Below are positions 24,026-35,336 of a DNA stretch of 64,000 nt, piece by piece. Location: contig MU839842.1 in assembly GCA_030411725.1 (NCBI GenBank), positions 496,001 through 560,000 of the forward strand, read 5' to 3'. This DNA comes from Echria macrotheca. Taxonomy: Eukaryota; Ascomycota; Sordariomycetes; Sordariales; Schizotheciaceae. The notes beneath the pieces are model-generated. The model saw nothing but the letters and a program-made list of their open reading frames with translations. It did no database searches and was not told the origin of the DNA. Position numbers and translations under genes: made by a program. How positions within the stretch are numbered: the stretch's first letter is position 1; each line of letters starts with the position of its first letter.

Positions 24026-26143
24026 ATGGACAGCTACTCCTACCAAGAATTACATTCCAACAACGAAATCCGCCTACTGCAGCTATCACCCGACCCCGCT
24101 CAACCTCACGGCTTCACCATAACCCTCACCACCTCCGCCCTCGAATCCGCCCCGCCCTTCTGTGCCCTCTCCTACACCTGGCAGACCCCCGTCATCTCAG
24201 CCACCCCCCACGATCCCGACGAAGACCTGCCCCCCAACCTAGTCCCAGTGACATGTAACAACCGCTCGCTGCTCTGCACCGAGAACGCCGTCGGCTTCCT
24301 GTCCTACGCCCTGCACCACCGCCTCTTCCAGCCCGACATCGCTTACCCCTCCCCGTTCGCCATCCCCAAGGTCTTCCGCCTCAGCCCAAACCAGACAACC
24401 TCCGTCAGAGACATAACCCCGCGGCACGTCTGGATCGACGCAATCTGCATCAACCAGTCCGACGTACCCGAGCGCTCGCGCCAGGTCTCGCTCATGGGCG
24501 CCATCTACCAGCGCTCAACCATGACGCTCATCTGGCTGGGCCAGCCCGAACCGCCCCCGGCAGCGCGCTGGGTGCTCCTCACCTTCATCCCGCTGTTCCT
24601 CGGGCTCGTCGAGCGCACCGGGTGGGAGTTCCTCTTCCCCATGGACCCGGAGTGTACCGACGCCAGGATGAGGGAACTGCTCGGCGACGATGTCTGCGAG
24701 AAATGGCGAGAGTGCTACAAGCACTTCTTTTTGTTCCTCGCCCAGCGCCGCTGGTTCAGCCGCGGCTGGGTCGTGCAGGAGGTTGTTCTGAAATCGCTGC
24801 ACGCGGCGGGGGACGATGTCGCCGTCGTTTGCGGCGCAGAACTAGTCGTGCCCTGGAAGGGGCTCGCGGCCTTCCTCGCGACGCTTACGCGGTGTGATTG
24901 GCGCCGGACGTTGTGCAGTCGCATGCGGAGGGATGTAGTCACGGCGCACACGGGATATGCGGTGTCGGCCCTGCTGCAGAGGGTGTATGGGCTTCTGGCT
25001 ACGGAGTCGAATTTGCGTGAGTTCGAAGAGAAAAGGGCCGAAGAAGGGTTTTATTCGCTGTTTTTGAAGATCACGACGCGCATGAGGGCGTGGCGGTTTA
25101 CCGACAAGCGCGATGTCATCTACGGAAGCTACGGGCTGATGTCGAAGCTGGTCCCGGACGGAGAGGAAAACCCCCTCGCGCCGCCGGATTACGCGCTCGG
25201 CGAGGTCGAGGTGTGGACGCGGGCGGCGCTGGCCATGCTCAAGGGGAACCGAGATCTGCAGCTGTTCGAGAGCATGGAGGAGGACCACGAGCGGACGACG
25301 CCAAATCTGCCGTCGTGGGTGCCGGACTTTTCCGTCACGGCGGCGAACCGCGTCGCCTTGGTGCGGTCGACGTTTCATCGGGACGAGGTGTTGTTCAACG
25401 CGTCTAAGTGGGATCCCGGGAAAAATGGAGAGCTGCAACTGATACTTAGAGATGGAGGGGTGTTGGTCCTCCGAGGGGTGCGGCACTCGACGGTTTTGAG
25501 CGCCGACGTATGGTTAAATAATGATCGTATGGAGGAGCGACCGTTGGAACATTTGCTTGATATCTTGGGCCGAGAGGAGTTGAGCCTGGATGGTGAGAGC
25601 GCTGGGCAGGCCTTGTCTCTTACGCTGACGTGCGGAGTTATTCCGTACTCGATCCCGCATCAGACCGAGGGTGAAGAGTTCTGTCGGTGGTGGACCACGC
25701 GCCTTGTCACGAGGATACAACATCTCGAGGAGAAAGAGCCGGGATCCAGTCGTGTCGTTCTCAGATCGCTGGGCAAGCTGGGTCGCAGCGAGACGGGCGG
25801 ATGGTTACCCACCGAGGAGGACGTGTTAGCGGCCATGGAGACCCCGGAATCCCAAACTGTAGGTGTGGCCGCGGTGAGCCAGGTCATCCATCGCTTGTGG
25901 GCTCGGCGACGACGATTCTTCCTGACGACAGAGGGGCGGATGGGTATCGGGCCGGCGTCGATGCAGCCGGAGGATGAGGTGTGGATTTTGGAGGGGGGAA
26001 GGATGCCGTTTATACTCCGAAGGCAGAACCGTGACGGCAGTGGGTTGCGGCTTGTGGGATGTGCGTATGTGCATGGGATTATGGGCGGGGAGGCCATGAC
26101 AGAGGAGATGGTTGGGCGGGTGGGCGAGGTGACGTTGGTGTAG
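24026..26143 (+). CDS. HET-domain protein (705 aa)
   Basis: Intronless HET (heterokaryon incompatibility) protein. The HET fold covers about residues 45-200: FCALSYTW, then HVWIDAICINQSDVPERSRQ and MGAIYQRSTMTLIWLG, the three standard blocks. The remaining 500 residues are the variable region typical of the family, with DKRDVIYGSYGLMSKLVPDG corresponding to the usual 'DPRDKIFALLGL' block. HET domains are distant TIR relatives, and in fungi they trigger cell death on recognition of non-self partners. This type (with CINQ) differs from the shorter HET-D/E type at 26400 and 50104. It is tail-to-tail with the next HET gene. Allele partner and specificity are unknown. Confidence 0.93.
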   Translation: MDSYSYQELHSNNEIRLLQLSPDPAQPHGFTITLTTSALESAPPFCALSYTWQTPVISATPHDPDEDLPPNLVPVTCNNRSLLCTENAVGFLSYALHHRLFQPDIAYPSPFAIPKVFRLSPNQTTSVRDITPRHVWIDAICINQSDVPERSRQVSLMGAIYQRSTMTLIWLGQPEPPPAARWVLLTFIPLFLGLVERTGWEFLFPMDPECTDARMRELLGDDVCEKWRECYKHFFLFLAQRRWFSRGWVVQEVVLKSLHAAGDDVAVVCGAELVVPWKGLAAFLATLTRCDWRRTLCSRMRRDVVTAHTGYAVSALLQRVYGLLATESNLREFEEKRAEEGFYSLFLKITTRMRAWRFTDKRDVIYGSYGLMSKLVPDGEENPLAPPDYALGEVEVWTRAALAMLKGNRDLQLFESMEEDHERTTPNLPSWVPDFSVTAANRVALVRSTFHRDEVLFNASKWDPGKNGELQLILRDGGVLVLRGVRHSTVLSADVWLNNDRMEERPLEHLLDILGREELSLDGESAGQALSLTLTCGVIPYSIPHQTEGEEFCRWWTTRLVTRIQHLEEKEPGSSRVVLRSLGKLGRSETGGWLPTEEDVLAAMETPESQTVGVAAVSQVIHRLWARRRRFFLTTEGRMGIGPASMQPEDEVWILEGGRMPFILRRQNRDGSGLRLVGCAYVHGIMGGEAMTEEMVGRVGEVTLV

Positions 26144-26399
26144 CTGTCTACGTAATTTTTCAGACAGGCCTGGCCAGGACTGGCAGGGGCGTTTGGGGAC
26201 CGTACCTACCTAGGGTAGAATATTGTTAGATGGCTGCGTTTCCACTTGCGGCTATCTGCAGGAGCGCGCACGCAAGGATTGTTCCCACACATTTTGTCGA
26301 TGTTGACTGACATGGGTATGATACCCGTAATAAGTCATAAGACAAGAAATGAATCGTGCTGTTTTGATTACAATGGAGTACAATACGGTGGAAGCACCA

Positions 26400-28076
26400 T
26401 CACTCGGGATCTTCATTCATCTCCATCCGCTGCGGCCCTTCGAGGATCTGCCGGTCAATGTCCAGATACAGACAAGGCAACTGGAAAGGTTGCGACTCGA
26501 CCAACACATGTCCAAACCCCAACTTCCCCCTAATCCTGACCATCTCGGCTCCGTCCCGGATCTTCACCCGCACCGAATTCCACATGGCCCCCACGAACCC
26601 CTCCGCATCGTACCACGGCATCGGCTCCTCGGGGTTCCGCCTCAGCAAGATGAAAAGCTGCTTCACCCCGGGCGACCGCATGTCGACGAGTGCGACCTGC
26701 TTCCTCCGGCTCGAAAACGTCGACGGCAGCAGCACGCCGAACTCGACATGCTCGGCGCCAAACGTCGCCGTGAACATGCACGCAAAGAAATCAATCCGCG
26801 CGCCGCCGGGACAGAAACACAAGCCCGTGACGTCGTCGTACGCCGCCGTCGGGACCGCCGTCCAGCTGTTGATCGTGATATCGCGGTGCTTGTCGATGTA
26901 TATCGCGCCGTGCGAGATGTTCGACGACCGCAGCAGGGCCGGCACCGAGGTCGGGACGCCGAGGCGGACATCCGACAGGAGGAACCGGTGCAGCCGCGTC
27001 GTCGACTCGATCGTCGACTCGATCTTGAGCCATTCGGCCTCTTGCAGCTTCAGCAGCGTCGGGAACGTCTCGCGAAAGTACGTCGCGTATCCGACCTTGC
27101 GCAATGGGATGCAGATGACCGCCCCTTCGACGTCGAGCCAGCCCACTTCTAGCATGTATCGCGGGTGCTTGTTCCCGTCCTGGTCCTCGCGCGGGTGCAG
27201 GACGAGACGCTGCGCGACCTCGTACCCCATGGTCGACGAGGGCGCCGAGACAGGCTGCTCGAGGCTATCGGCCCGCTGGATGTCGTGGCTCATGCGGAAC
27301 TCATCCGGTGACGTGGCCAGGGGGGAACAGACCTCGCTGTAGTGGTGCTCCGGCTGCCAGGCGAGAATCGTTCGATCTGGGAACCGCTTGATGATCTCCT
27401 CCTGGAGCCGGCGGAAGGCCTGCACACCTTCGCCGTAGATCATGGGCATGTGAATGCCGAATATGCCTAGCAGGCTGTATGCCCTGTCCTCGATGCGTGT
27501 TGTCTTCCTCGTCGCAGCCCACGACATACGCTGAGCGACCGAATATCCGTGGAAGGACGTCTTGCCGCGGATGACCGACTCCGGTATCCTCGTGATCTTG
27601 GCTATTATATCTGACATATTGTCCTTGTTCCCGATCATCGCCCAGTCTTTGTTGTAAAGGTGGATGGTTTCGGGCGCGATGAGCTCCTGGAGGGTCCAGC
27701 CGCGGCCGAACCATCGGCACTTTTCCAGGTCGCTGTGGCTGGCGGGACAAGCTGCGAGGTCGGAGAGGTAGACGATACAGATGGTCGCCTTGCGGTACCA
27801 CTCAAACATGGAGTTGATCGACTCGGTCAGCTCGGCGCTGCTGGTCTTGTCGATGCAGCAAGTGTCGGCCCAGGCGTATGAGAGACCCATGTCTCGGGCG
27901 AGGCCGCAGGTCCGCACAATCTTGGACCAGCCCTGTTTGTCTGGCGGGCCGGACCGCGCCGTCATGTCGTGGCAGGTGACTTCACCTTCATCCCAGGTGT
28001 GGGACAGAATCGCGTATGGCGGGACGTCTGCCACAAAGTCCACCAACTCGAGCGTTTCGGTATTGATCAATCTCAT
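26400..28076 (-). CDS. HET-domain protein, HET-D/E type (558 aa)
   Basis: Intronless. It begins MRLINTETLELVDF, the typical start of HET-D/HET-E-type effectors, followed by YAILSHTWDEGEVT, YAWADTCCIDKTSSAELTES, IVYLSDL and RWFGRGWTLQELIAP. The block SWAATRKTTRIEDRAYSLLGIFGI and MPMIYGEGVQAFRRLQEEI ends the domain near residue 260. The remaining part is variable and has no NACHT or repeat region, so it is a stand-alone effector. A 12-bp direct duplication (gtcgactcgatc) at about 27001-27024 encodes a repeated IEST/STIDS stretch. It converges on the HET gene at 24026 with only 256 nt between. Confidence 0.93.
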   Translation of the reverse strand: MRLINTETLELVDFVADVPPYAILSHTWDEGEVTCHDMTARSGPPDKQGWSKIVRTCGLARDMGLSYAWADTCCIDKTSSAELTESINSMFEWYRKATICIVYLSDLAACPASHSDLEKCRWFGRGWTLQELIAPETIHLYNKDWAMIGNKDNMSDIIAKITRIPESVIRGKTSFHGYSVAQRMSWAATRKTTRIEDRAYSLLGIFGIHMPMIYGEGVQAFRRLQEEIIKRFPDRTILAWQPEHHYSEVCSPLATSPDEFRMSHDIQRADSLEQPVSAPSSTMGYEVAQRLVLHPREDQDGNKHPRYMLEVGWLDVEGAVICIPLRKVGYATYFRETFPTLLKLQEAEWLKIESTIESTTRLHRFLLSDVRLGVPTSVPALLRSSNISHGAIYIDKHRDITINSWTAVPTAAYDDVTGLCFCPGGARIDFFACMFTATFGAEHVEFGVLLPSTFSSRRKQVALVDMRSPGVKQLFILLRRNPEEPMPWYDAEGFVGAMWNSVRVKIRDGAEMVRIRGKLGFGHVLVESQPFQLPCLYLDIDRQILEGPQRMEMNEDPE

Positions 28077-28627
28077 GGCGCTGTCGCTTTGTTAGTCTCG
28101 AATGGAATGCGGGACACAAATGTAGCTGTCGAGGTCAACTTACCCCTCTTTCTCACGCATAAGGGCCAAGGTTAGAGAACACGCAGCACAGCGTAGGATT
28201 GGCCAATCGAATGTTGTACCGTGAATTCGACTGCTGCCTTTGGCGTTCTGCCCCGGTTGTTACGACAATATCCCAAACGGGCCAACGGCGCTCGACAGGC
28301 TATTGGCATCGTAGCTGGTGAGAATGTTTTTGCCCTCACCGTCTCCGGTTATGAAGTCGATTTGCTTTCTCTGAAAGTTGTCCATACTTGAAGACGAAGG
28401 GAACTTTTATACAGAATCCTTCGAGACCCCTGTTTGGTCTAATTCGGTAGTGTCGTGAGGTAGCTGGGTTGCTAGGTAACAATAGTTCAGGGCCGCAGAC
28501 GCATTCGGTGAGGCCCTCATCTTGCTGTTTCTTGATATATATGGGGGTTCCCTGCTCGATTTGGACATTCGATATCCAGATATTGACAGTCGACGCGATC
28601 GTTTTCAGCCATTCCCCGAAGCTCTCA
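28077..28627. other. Intergenic region
   Basis: Between two minus-strand genes (HET promoter side and aquaporin 3' side). The open frame at 28336-28689 on the minus strand overlaps the aquaporin end in another frame and has no domain. Nothing else seen. Confidence 0.5.
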
Positions 28628-29876
28628 TCACGCAGAAATTTCCGGGCCTGAGCGAACTCGAGCCCGTTTCTCCTCCTTGTCCTCCGCATGATGCGGCGGC
28701 AGCGTGTTATAAAACACGGCCAGCATCATACCCGCAATCGCGGGCCCAAACCACCAGATCCACTGTCCTGTATCGCATCACACCAGCCCAAAGTCAGCCT
28801 CATGCCCAATCATCTATCTCAAACAACAAAAAGGAGAACAAAACTCACCACCCAGATCTCTCCGCGCCACACCACACGCAAAACATCGAGCGGGATTCAT
28901 CTGTGCCCCGGGATACCCCGGTATCATACCGCTCCCGGCGAACGAGGTCAACCCCAAGGACACGCCGACTAGCAGTGGGCCGAGCTTGGGGCCGAAGAGG
29001 AGCGCCTGCCGGGGATCGAGACCGACGCCGAAGGCGAGGAGGAGCAACACGAACGACATGGCGATCTCGTTGAGGAACACTCTGCCGACGGATATCTCTG
29101 CGCTGTCGTAGAAGCAACCGCCTCCTTGCAATCTTGCAACTATCTGTCAGTATTCGTAGTCCCCTTTGAGTCCTCTGTTGAAGACGGTTGTGATGCGTAC
29201 CGTGTGGACAGCTCCCTGCCCCAAACACCGGACAGGAACGCGCCACCGAGGGCGCCCCCTAAGAGTTGCCCGCACATGTACAAGACCGCTACTCAGACCG
29301 TCAGACATCCAAAGCTCTCCATGTCGACCTGAAAGAAACTTACCCCGAGGACACGGACACATCCCCGTCAACATGGTCGTAAAACTAATCATCGGATTCA
29401 AGTGCCCACCAGAAGCAGGCGACACGGCGTAGATAAACACCGCGATGATCACGATATTCGAGATACCGATATACGCCCCGATCTGAGGCGTTCCATAGCT
29501 CACAATCGTCGCGGATACCTGCCCACCCACAAAGACCAACGCCGCCGTCCCGACCAATTCACAGATCTTGCATCATCGGCCACGTCAGTACACCACGCCC
29601 AATGATTCAGGGAAAAACTCCCGAAATGCCTACCGCCGACTTCCAAATCACCGGATTCGTCCATCCGTCGAGGTAATACGCCCGATCGCGGTACCACGGC
29701 ACGGCCCTGTGCGGCTCAAACGGCGGCCGCGCGCCCGGCGCAAAGGTACCTTCGAACGACGCGACAGCCGTTTGTCGGCGTTCCTGCGCGCCGGCAGCAG
29801 GCGTGTTGCTTGTTGGCCCAGGCCGGGGCTGGGGCGGAGCCTCGGACGCGAAATCGCGCACCTTGACGGACGACAT
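28628..29876 (-). CDS. Aquaporin/aquaglyceroporin (MIP family)
   Basis: Predicted 325 aa from complement(28628..28767, 28849..29132, 29201..29288, 29344..29566, 29634..29876); four introns, all phases consistent, two with AAG acceptors. The start Met at 29876 (MSSVKVRDF) gives a 75-residue Pro-rich cytosolic tail, then six hydrophobic helices. The first half-helix motif reads HLNPMISF, so Ala of the usual NPA is Met; the second is canonical QMNPARCF. The channel passes water and perhaps glycerol or other small solutes; the bulky Met in the first box could change selectivity. The C-terminus is basic and cytosolic. I cannot place it firmly among fungal AQP, FPS-like or XIP groups. Confidence 0.88.
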
Positions 29877-30684
29877 CTCGTCACCACCTGCGCTGCGGAC
29901 GAGTGGAAAAACTTTCCAAGGAGATGAAGACGCTGGATAGTTGTTGATGTTCTGTGGATAAAGTTGAAGGTGTGGTCGATTCCAGGGTATGAGTAAGCAA
30001 TTTTGTTTTGGCTGGCGAGATTCCGATTGGTCGAGTCTTTCTGGAATGCCACAGCGAGCCCCTGACTTCCAGACGACAAACCGCCTTTCTGTCCTCTTAA
30101 CCACAGTAGTTCCGATGGTACAATAGGCGATGTTTTCAGTCAGCTTTTGGATGGTTAGAACGTTGCCACATGTTTCGTCCATGCTGGATTTCTCCCGTGT
30201 TGTCGACCTCGGGCGCCATTGCCATGAGTCCGAGAGTCCGGACTGCAACGCGCTCCCCTGCTTCTTCTCCGCCAACTCCGGCCCGCGCGCAATATCCGGG
30301 ATTTTCGGCCGACTCCGCGTCTCACCGGGACTCACGGACATCATGGTATGCCGCACGAAAAAAAATTATGGGGTTTTTATCATACCAGCACCAGTTCCTC
30401 CGCCCTGGGTAGTTGTGTGAATGGCTTCATTTGTGTGGGTGAGGGGTTGTGTTCAGATCTGCAGTGTGGCGTCACAGGGATTTCGGGTTATCTTTGGTTA
30501 GGTATCCTGGGGAGGATCTTCAGGCCCTACATTGTTACAAATAGGCCTATTTCCACTTGCGCCCAGTTGAATTCAAACCTCCGCACCTACAGGAGCGAGC
30601 TTGCTCCGCTTTGAATAAAATCGAATTCAGTCCATCAAAACAAAATTCTCATAAACGAGCTGGACATTGACAACTGCGCTAGAG
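29877..30684. other. Intergenic region with aquaporin promoter
   Basis: About 0.8 kb between the aquaporin start and the HET gene stop. The minus-strand frame that runs through 29876-30356 is an upstream extension of aquaporin exon 1 without family similarity and is treated as 5' UTR or promoter. Confidence 0.5.
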
Positions 30685-32689
30685 TCAGGTCGAGATCGAC
30701 GCGGTAATAATCTGTAGCGTCGGAAAGTCCATCTCAACATAGACCGGTCCCAGCGTGCCTATGTCGATGCTAGCAGGAAAGGATGTTCGAAATAAGGTTG
30801 CCTCAGCATGCCTGTCGCCAAGTTGCGGGCTCCTGTCCACAACCTCGGCCACATCCGCTCTTCCAATCAGACCGAACGCGCATGGCATCATATTCTTTTC
30901 ATCGCCTTCCATTGGCTCTTGCCGAAGTGGTCGCATAACGAGAGCCGCGCCGCAGTTCCAAAACCGGACGACGATGTCGCCCTCCTCGGCTCCGGGCGGG
31001 ACCAACGCGATGAGGTGATTCGTCCCAACGCAGATACGAGGCTCTCTGTGGCTGATTGGGGAAGAATTTTCCCTCTTCTCAGAATACCACTCCGCTCGTA
31101 TTCGCTCCGACGGCCTCAGTGGTTTTTCGAGATGCCGGGGAGTCCCTGCTAGACGCCAGGCAAGCACATGCGGCTTGTTGATATCCGCAACGAGGTCGAG
31201 CTCGTCGCGGCCATAGGCGATGATCTTCGCCATGTACTGCGAATTCATTGTTCGTAGTTTCTGAAGATGAAGTGGGGAGTGGTATGCGTTTTCAAGACAT
31301 TCAAACCAGTCATCCGCAGCCTGAGGTGAAGCGACGAGCGAGTCGTATTGCGGGCCGATTTGGCGAATTTGCCCAGCGACATAGCCAATGGCTCGAATGA
31401 CTGGATTTTCTGGCGCCTGCAATCCGATTAGTTCAAACATTATCGAGCTTTCTACAACGTCGTCTCACCAGTGGCGTGCCTCTGGAGGCAAGCTCGTCCT
31501 GAACCCGACGGTGAAAGAGTCCTTGGACGACACCGGCCGCCCGAACCACACTAACATATCTCTCCAGCTTTTGCACCGTGGCTGCCGGCAGAGCGTGAGT
31601 CTTGACCACCGAAGAGCTCCATCTCCATTCAACAGGCCGCGCCCTGAAGTAGATGAACTTGACGACGTCCCTCCATATATCGTAGAATCCTCGGGAGTAG
31701 TCCACCAAAATACGCCCAACCCCTCTTTCTGGCTCAGGGAGGTGCTCTTGCCGAAAGTCGAGTGTCTTGATGTGCATCTCAAGAGCATCCTCTTCCGCTC
31801 TTGCGCCCGCATGAAAGGCCAGTGGGCGAACGTCGTTGGCCAAACCAACCAGTGCAAATATGCGGTCCCTGGGCTCGGAGCAATTGTGTTCTGAGAAGTG
31901 TTCGATCAGGTTCTCTAGTTTCATCCCATCCGAGAACCTCGAGAGCCTTGCGTGAAGAAGTCGTAGCATGGATCGAAATCCAGGGGGTGCTTCCAGTCCT
32001 GTTTTCGCTGAAATGGTGTCTGTCCACCCTTTAATTTCTTCGAATGTCCATACAGAGTCTCCGCAGGTAAATACCACGGTATTTGCCAAGCAAACTTCTT
32101 GAGCTATCCATAGACGTGTCCAGTAGCTGCTACTCGCAAGCTTGGGATCATCGGGCTCGCAGCGTAACGCAGAGAGCCTTGGGAGCGAGGCATCGTCAGA
32201 TATGTACGACGAGAGTCGATTAGCGTCTGTTTCTCGGTTCGTCGAAATCACATCGATCAGTGATCCTAGCCAGGCAACGACCAGCTGTGCTCGCGAGTAT
32301 ATGAAAGACATGATGGCCACTTGCTCGTTTCTTTCTGCCGGATCGTCTTGGTTGATACAAATAGCATCGATCCATATCTTGAGTGGATACACTGGCGAAC
32401 GTAAACAGAAGAGGCAGCTGAGCAGGTTGGCGTGGACGGGAATGGGTGTACCATCTATGTAAATTTCGTAAGGGTACAGGGGGCTGAAACGGGATTTTTT
32501 CTTCAATCTCGACTCAGGGAAAGGATGATTCCAGGTATAGGAAAGGGCGAGGTATCGAGGCTTGCTGGCGAAGGTGCTTGTTTCGAGTATGGCTTCAATC
32601 CGTCCTTCTCCAGGGTGGATGGTGAGGAGGCGGATGGCAGCCGTGTCAGACGGCAAAGGTGGGTACGAGAACTTGGACGGTTTCGACAT
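30685..32689 (-). CDS. HET-domain protein (650 aa, one intron)
   Basis: Predicted from complement(30685..31416, 31469..32689). The 52-nt intron has a GTGAGA donor, ACTAATC branch and GCAG acceptor. I start at 32689 (MSKPSKFSYPPLPSD), which fits family N-termini (AIRLLTIHPG); 32 in-frame upstream codons look non-conserved. HET blocks: YLALSYTWNHP, LKIWIDAICINQDDPAERNEQ, MSFIYSRAQLVVAWLG, then WTRLWIAQEVCLA and HNCSEPRDRIFALVGLAND, the full canonical series. The C-terminal 250 residues contain GTNHLIALVPPGAEEGDIV, the usual 'lPPGAkpGD' strand near the end of these proteins. It belongs to the CINQ-type HET group, like the 24026 gene. Confidence 0.92.
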
Positions 32690-32974
32690 GACGCGCGCTA
32701 AGAACTTGCAATCAAGAGAGGTGAGATTCCTTGAAGACGATGAGGAAGGAAGGGTTTGTCCTGTACATTTCCATTGACCCCGCATTTCACGACATCCTCG
32801 AGTGCAAAATGGCGAGGCATGTTATTGGCCGCTGGCCGACCTGGTCTGCAGGTCAAACCCTAAGACCAGAACCAACCATGCTTCCGGTGGGCGTCCTGGA
32901 TGAACTTTACCCCTGCATTCCACGCCTGGTCCTTGAGCTCTTTCGGGCCTGGAGGAGATGGGACTATCGAGAAG

Positions 32975-33940
32975 TTAGCTTTCCAAATCCTTCTGTCGAA
33001 GCCCGAAATACTGGCCTCCAAGATAGCCATGGAAACCCTTCTCGACATATAGCGTCCCCACACTGCGTCCTGCATAATCCTCACTTTCACCCATCTCTTC
33101 GGTCAGCCGTTTGGCGAATGAAAGTTGCTCGTAGACGAGAATGTCGACCGCCGGAACCACGAGCAGCATGTTTTCGGGCAGATCATCCAACTTGGCGAGG
33201 TACGGGCTCATCCTCGGATTGTTGAGCTCACGATCCCTGACCGGGCCGGGATACGAGTCGAAGAGAGGAAGCAAGAATGAGAATGGGTCTTTCAGCCGTT
33301 TAGTGGTCCCAGGCATGCCGTACGGCTTCTGCCATGGGCTCAGCCGAAGATTGATCGACGCGTAGAACGTCACGCTAGCCTTGACAGCGCCTGGTGCAGA
33401 TAGCGCGGTCGCCAAGGCAAGGTTTCCGCCGGCGCTATCTCCACTGACAGTGATGAGGTTGGGGTCGGCGCCGTACTTCTCGATGGCATGTTTTCTGAGG
33501 TAGGCTAGAACAGCGTCGACATCGTCGATGGCGGCAGGAAACGGGTGAGCGGGCGCGTAGCGGTAGGATGTTGAGAAGACGACTGCGCCGGTTTGCTCAG
33601 CGACTCGGGCACAGAACTGGGCGTTTGCTTCGGGAAGACCGCCAACAAAGGCTCCGCCATGGATGTCGAGGTGTAGCGGGCGGAGCTTGCCCTCTTTATT
33701 GGGACCGTACTGGTTGAAGACGAGGATCCGCAGGGTGCGACCGGGGGCGACAGTGATGTATTCAGCTTTGAAGGGACGCGAGAAGAGCCAGGGAATAGTG
33801 GCAATAGAGTAGGTGATGAGGCTGATTGGTTGGAGAAGAAGCAGTCGCCAGCGGTAGGCAAACGGCAAGTTCCGACCAAACAGAGCATCGATCGCTGGCC
33901 GAAACCAGGACCGAAGTGTGCGCGAGGCGGTGAGCAACAT
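32975..33940 (-). CDS. Alpha/beta hydrolase (HSL/esterase-like)
   Basis: Intronless, 321 aa. An N-terminal hydrophobic segment (about residues 33-52, LLLLQPISLITYSIATIPW) may anchor it to a membrane. The oxyanion-hole motif HGGAF lies at residues 94-98 and the nucleophile elbow GDSAGG at 167-172 (Ser169). The acid is probably Asp in VVPAVDILVYE and the His in EKGFHGYL. This is the hormone-sensitive-lipase-like (alpha/beta hydrolase-3) pattern that cleaves short esters or lactones; the natural substrate is unknown. It lies in line with the methyltransferase upstream, with 427 nt between. Confidence 0.9.
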   Translation of the reverse strand: MLLTASRTLRSWFRPAIDALFGRNLPFAYRWRLLLLQPISLITYSIATIPWLFSRPFKAEYITVAPGRTLRILVFNQYGPNKEGKLRPLHLDIHGGAFVGGLPEANAQFCARVAEQTGAVVFSTSYRYAPAHPFPAAIDDVDAVLAYLRKHAIEKYGADPNLITVSGDSAGGNLALATALSAPGAVKASVTFYASINLRLSPWQKPYGMPGTTKRLKDPFSFLLPLFDSYPGPVRDRELNNPRMSPYLAKLDDLPENMLLVVPAVDILVYEQLSFAKRLTEEMGESEDYAGRSVGTLYVEKGFHGYLGGQYFGLRQKDLES

Positions 33941-34367
33941 TCTTCTGGTGGAGACTCAAGTTTCGAGATCGTGCTAGCGCGGCGATCCCATCGTCATCGT
34001 GGAAGGAGCGAAGAGCTGCCAGTTTCGAGTGGTGACATCCCGTCAGCTCGGCAGAAAGTTGTCCCAACCACCCCTCCAACCACGTCACGTGCCTTGATCA
34101 AAACCATCACGACTTTAGGTACTTCGCGATTTGATGCAGGAGCAAAAAGTTGAGGACTTGTTTGCTTGTCTGGGTAACTCAAAAGACTACTGGCGCCATC
34201 AGTGATGAAAAGTCCAGGGTCAAAAGGGTCGGGCAGTGTTGCAGGATCCGGATGAGCTTTGGAAGGTGCGATGTTATTCAAGCAGCAGATTAGACAATGG
34301 CAGCATTCCGACGATCTCTTCATCGGTTTGATACCTCCAAAACGGTCGCAAAACCACGCCATCGCTA
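33941..34367. other. Intergenic region, methyltransferase/hydrolase
   Basis: Spacer between two minus-strand genes; it contains the hydrolase promoter and methyltransferase 3' UTR. No gene seen. Confidence 0.5.
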
Positions 34368-35336
34368 TCAATTGAGCTCATGCGGCTTGACCAGCTCTCC
34401 CCACACCCTGGGGAGCATAACATAGGGCCTCTCGCTGTTGTCGTTCCCGATGCTCTCTGTATTTTCCCATTTCCCAGCCTGGAGCACAATCCCTTCGATG
34501 TCCCGATTTAGATGGCAGCCACCGAGAAATGGGCTCCATGCGATGTCCCAGAATCCTGCCAGTCGATTAGTAGCCAGCCCGTCCCCAAAATTGCAAGGTG
34601 AACATACCCTGAACAACCGATGTGACCCGATCCTTGCTCTGATGGTGTTCCCAGAAGATGAACTTCCCTCCTGGCTTCAGAAGCTTATACATCTCGCGCA
34701 TGAGGGCCTCCGGATTCGGGAGCGAGCACAGCACACCGGTGCTGAGAATGGTATCGACGCTCCCGGGTTTGATGCCATGTTTCTCCAGCACGTCGGAATC
34801 CTCGATACCCGCGATGACAACCTCGTAGACATCTTCCAGCTTGTGTTCTTGGATTTGTCCCCGTAGCTCGGGCAGGAACTTTGCGCTGCATTCGACTCCC
34901 ACGATGCGGGAGATCTTGGACTTGTCGAAGAAGTACAGCTGGTTCCCCATGCCAGGTCCAATTTCGAGCACCACGCCGGCGCAGGCAGGAACAAGCCTGG
35001 GCAGAGGCGTCATGTTGCGCTCGTAGTTGAGGGCATAGTGGTCTGCCATTTGTCAGAACCGTCCTTCCGGTAGGCTCCCTTGGGGTTCAAGGAACAAAAA
35101 TACTTACTCAAGGTTTTATACCACCCGTAGAAGGCCGAATCCAAATGCTCCCGAACGCGAAGCAGGTCGCGATATCGGCCCTCACGGAAAGCATCCTTCA
35201 CGCTGAGATAGGCGCCTGCGATTTATCAGCGGCCGATCACATCAGAGCAAAGAAGATAGGTACACCATATTGCGTAGCCGAGGCTCTGCCATAGTTCCGT
35301 GTAGCTCCGAAACCGAGCTTTCAAATCCAAGGGCAT
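34368..35336 (-). CDS. Class I SAM-dependent methyltransferase (METTL7/UbiE-like)
   Basis: Predicted 267 aa from complement(34368..34555, 34608..35042, 35108..35215, 35264..35336); three introns, phase 1 throughout. Exon 1 encodes MPLDLKARFRSYTELW and is followed by SVKDAFREGRYRDLL. The SAM-binding motif I is VVLEIGPGMGNQLYFF, followed by IVGVECSAKF, the acidic end of strand 2. STGVLCSLPNPEALMREMYKLLKPGGKFIFWEHH is motif post-I to III in order. The C-terminal WDIAWSPFLGGCHLNRDI matches methyltransferases of the METTL7 (TMT1) type. The substrate is unknown, possibly a thiol or small lipid-like acceptor by analogy only. Confidence 0.88.

Noticed and set aside
26349..27152. 267-codon frame antisense to a HET gene
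   Set aside because: Compositional shadow; no similarity, and the HET motifs on the other strand are clear.
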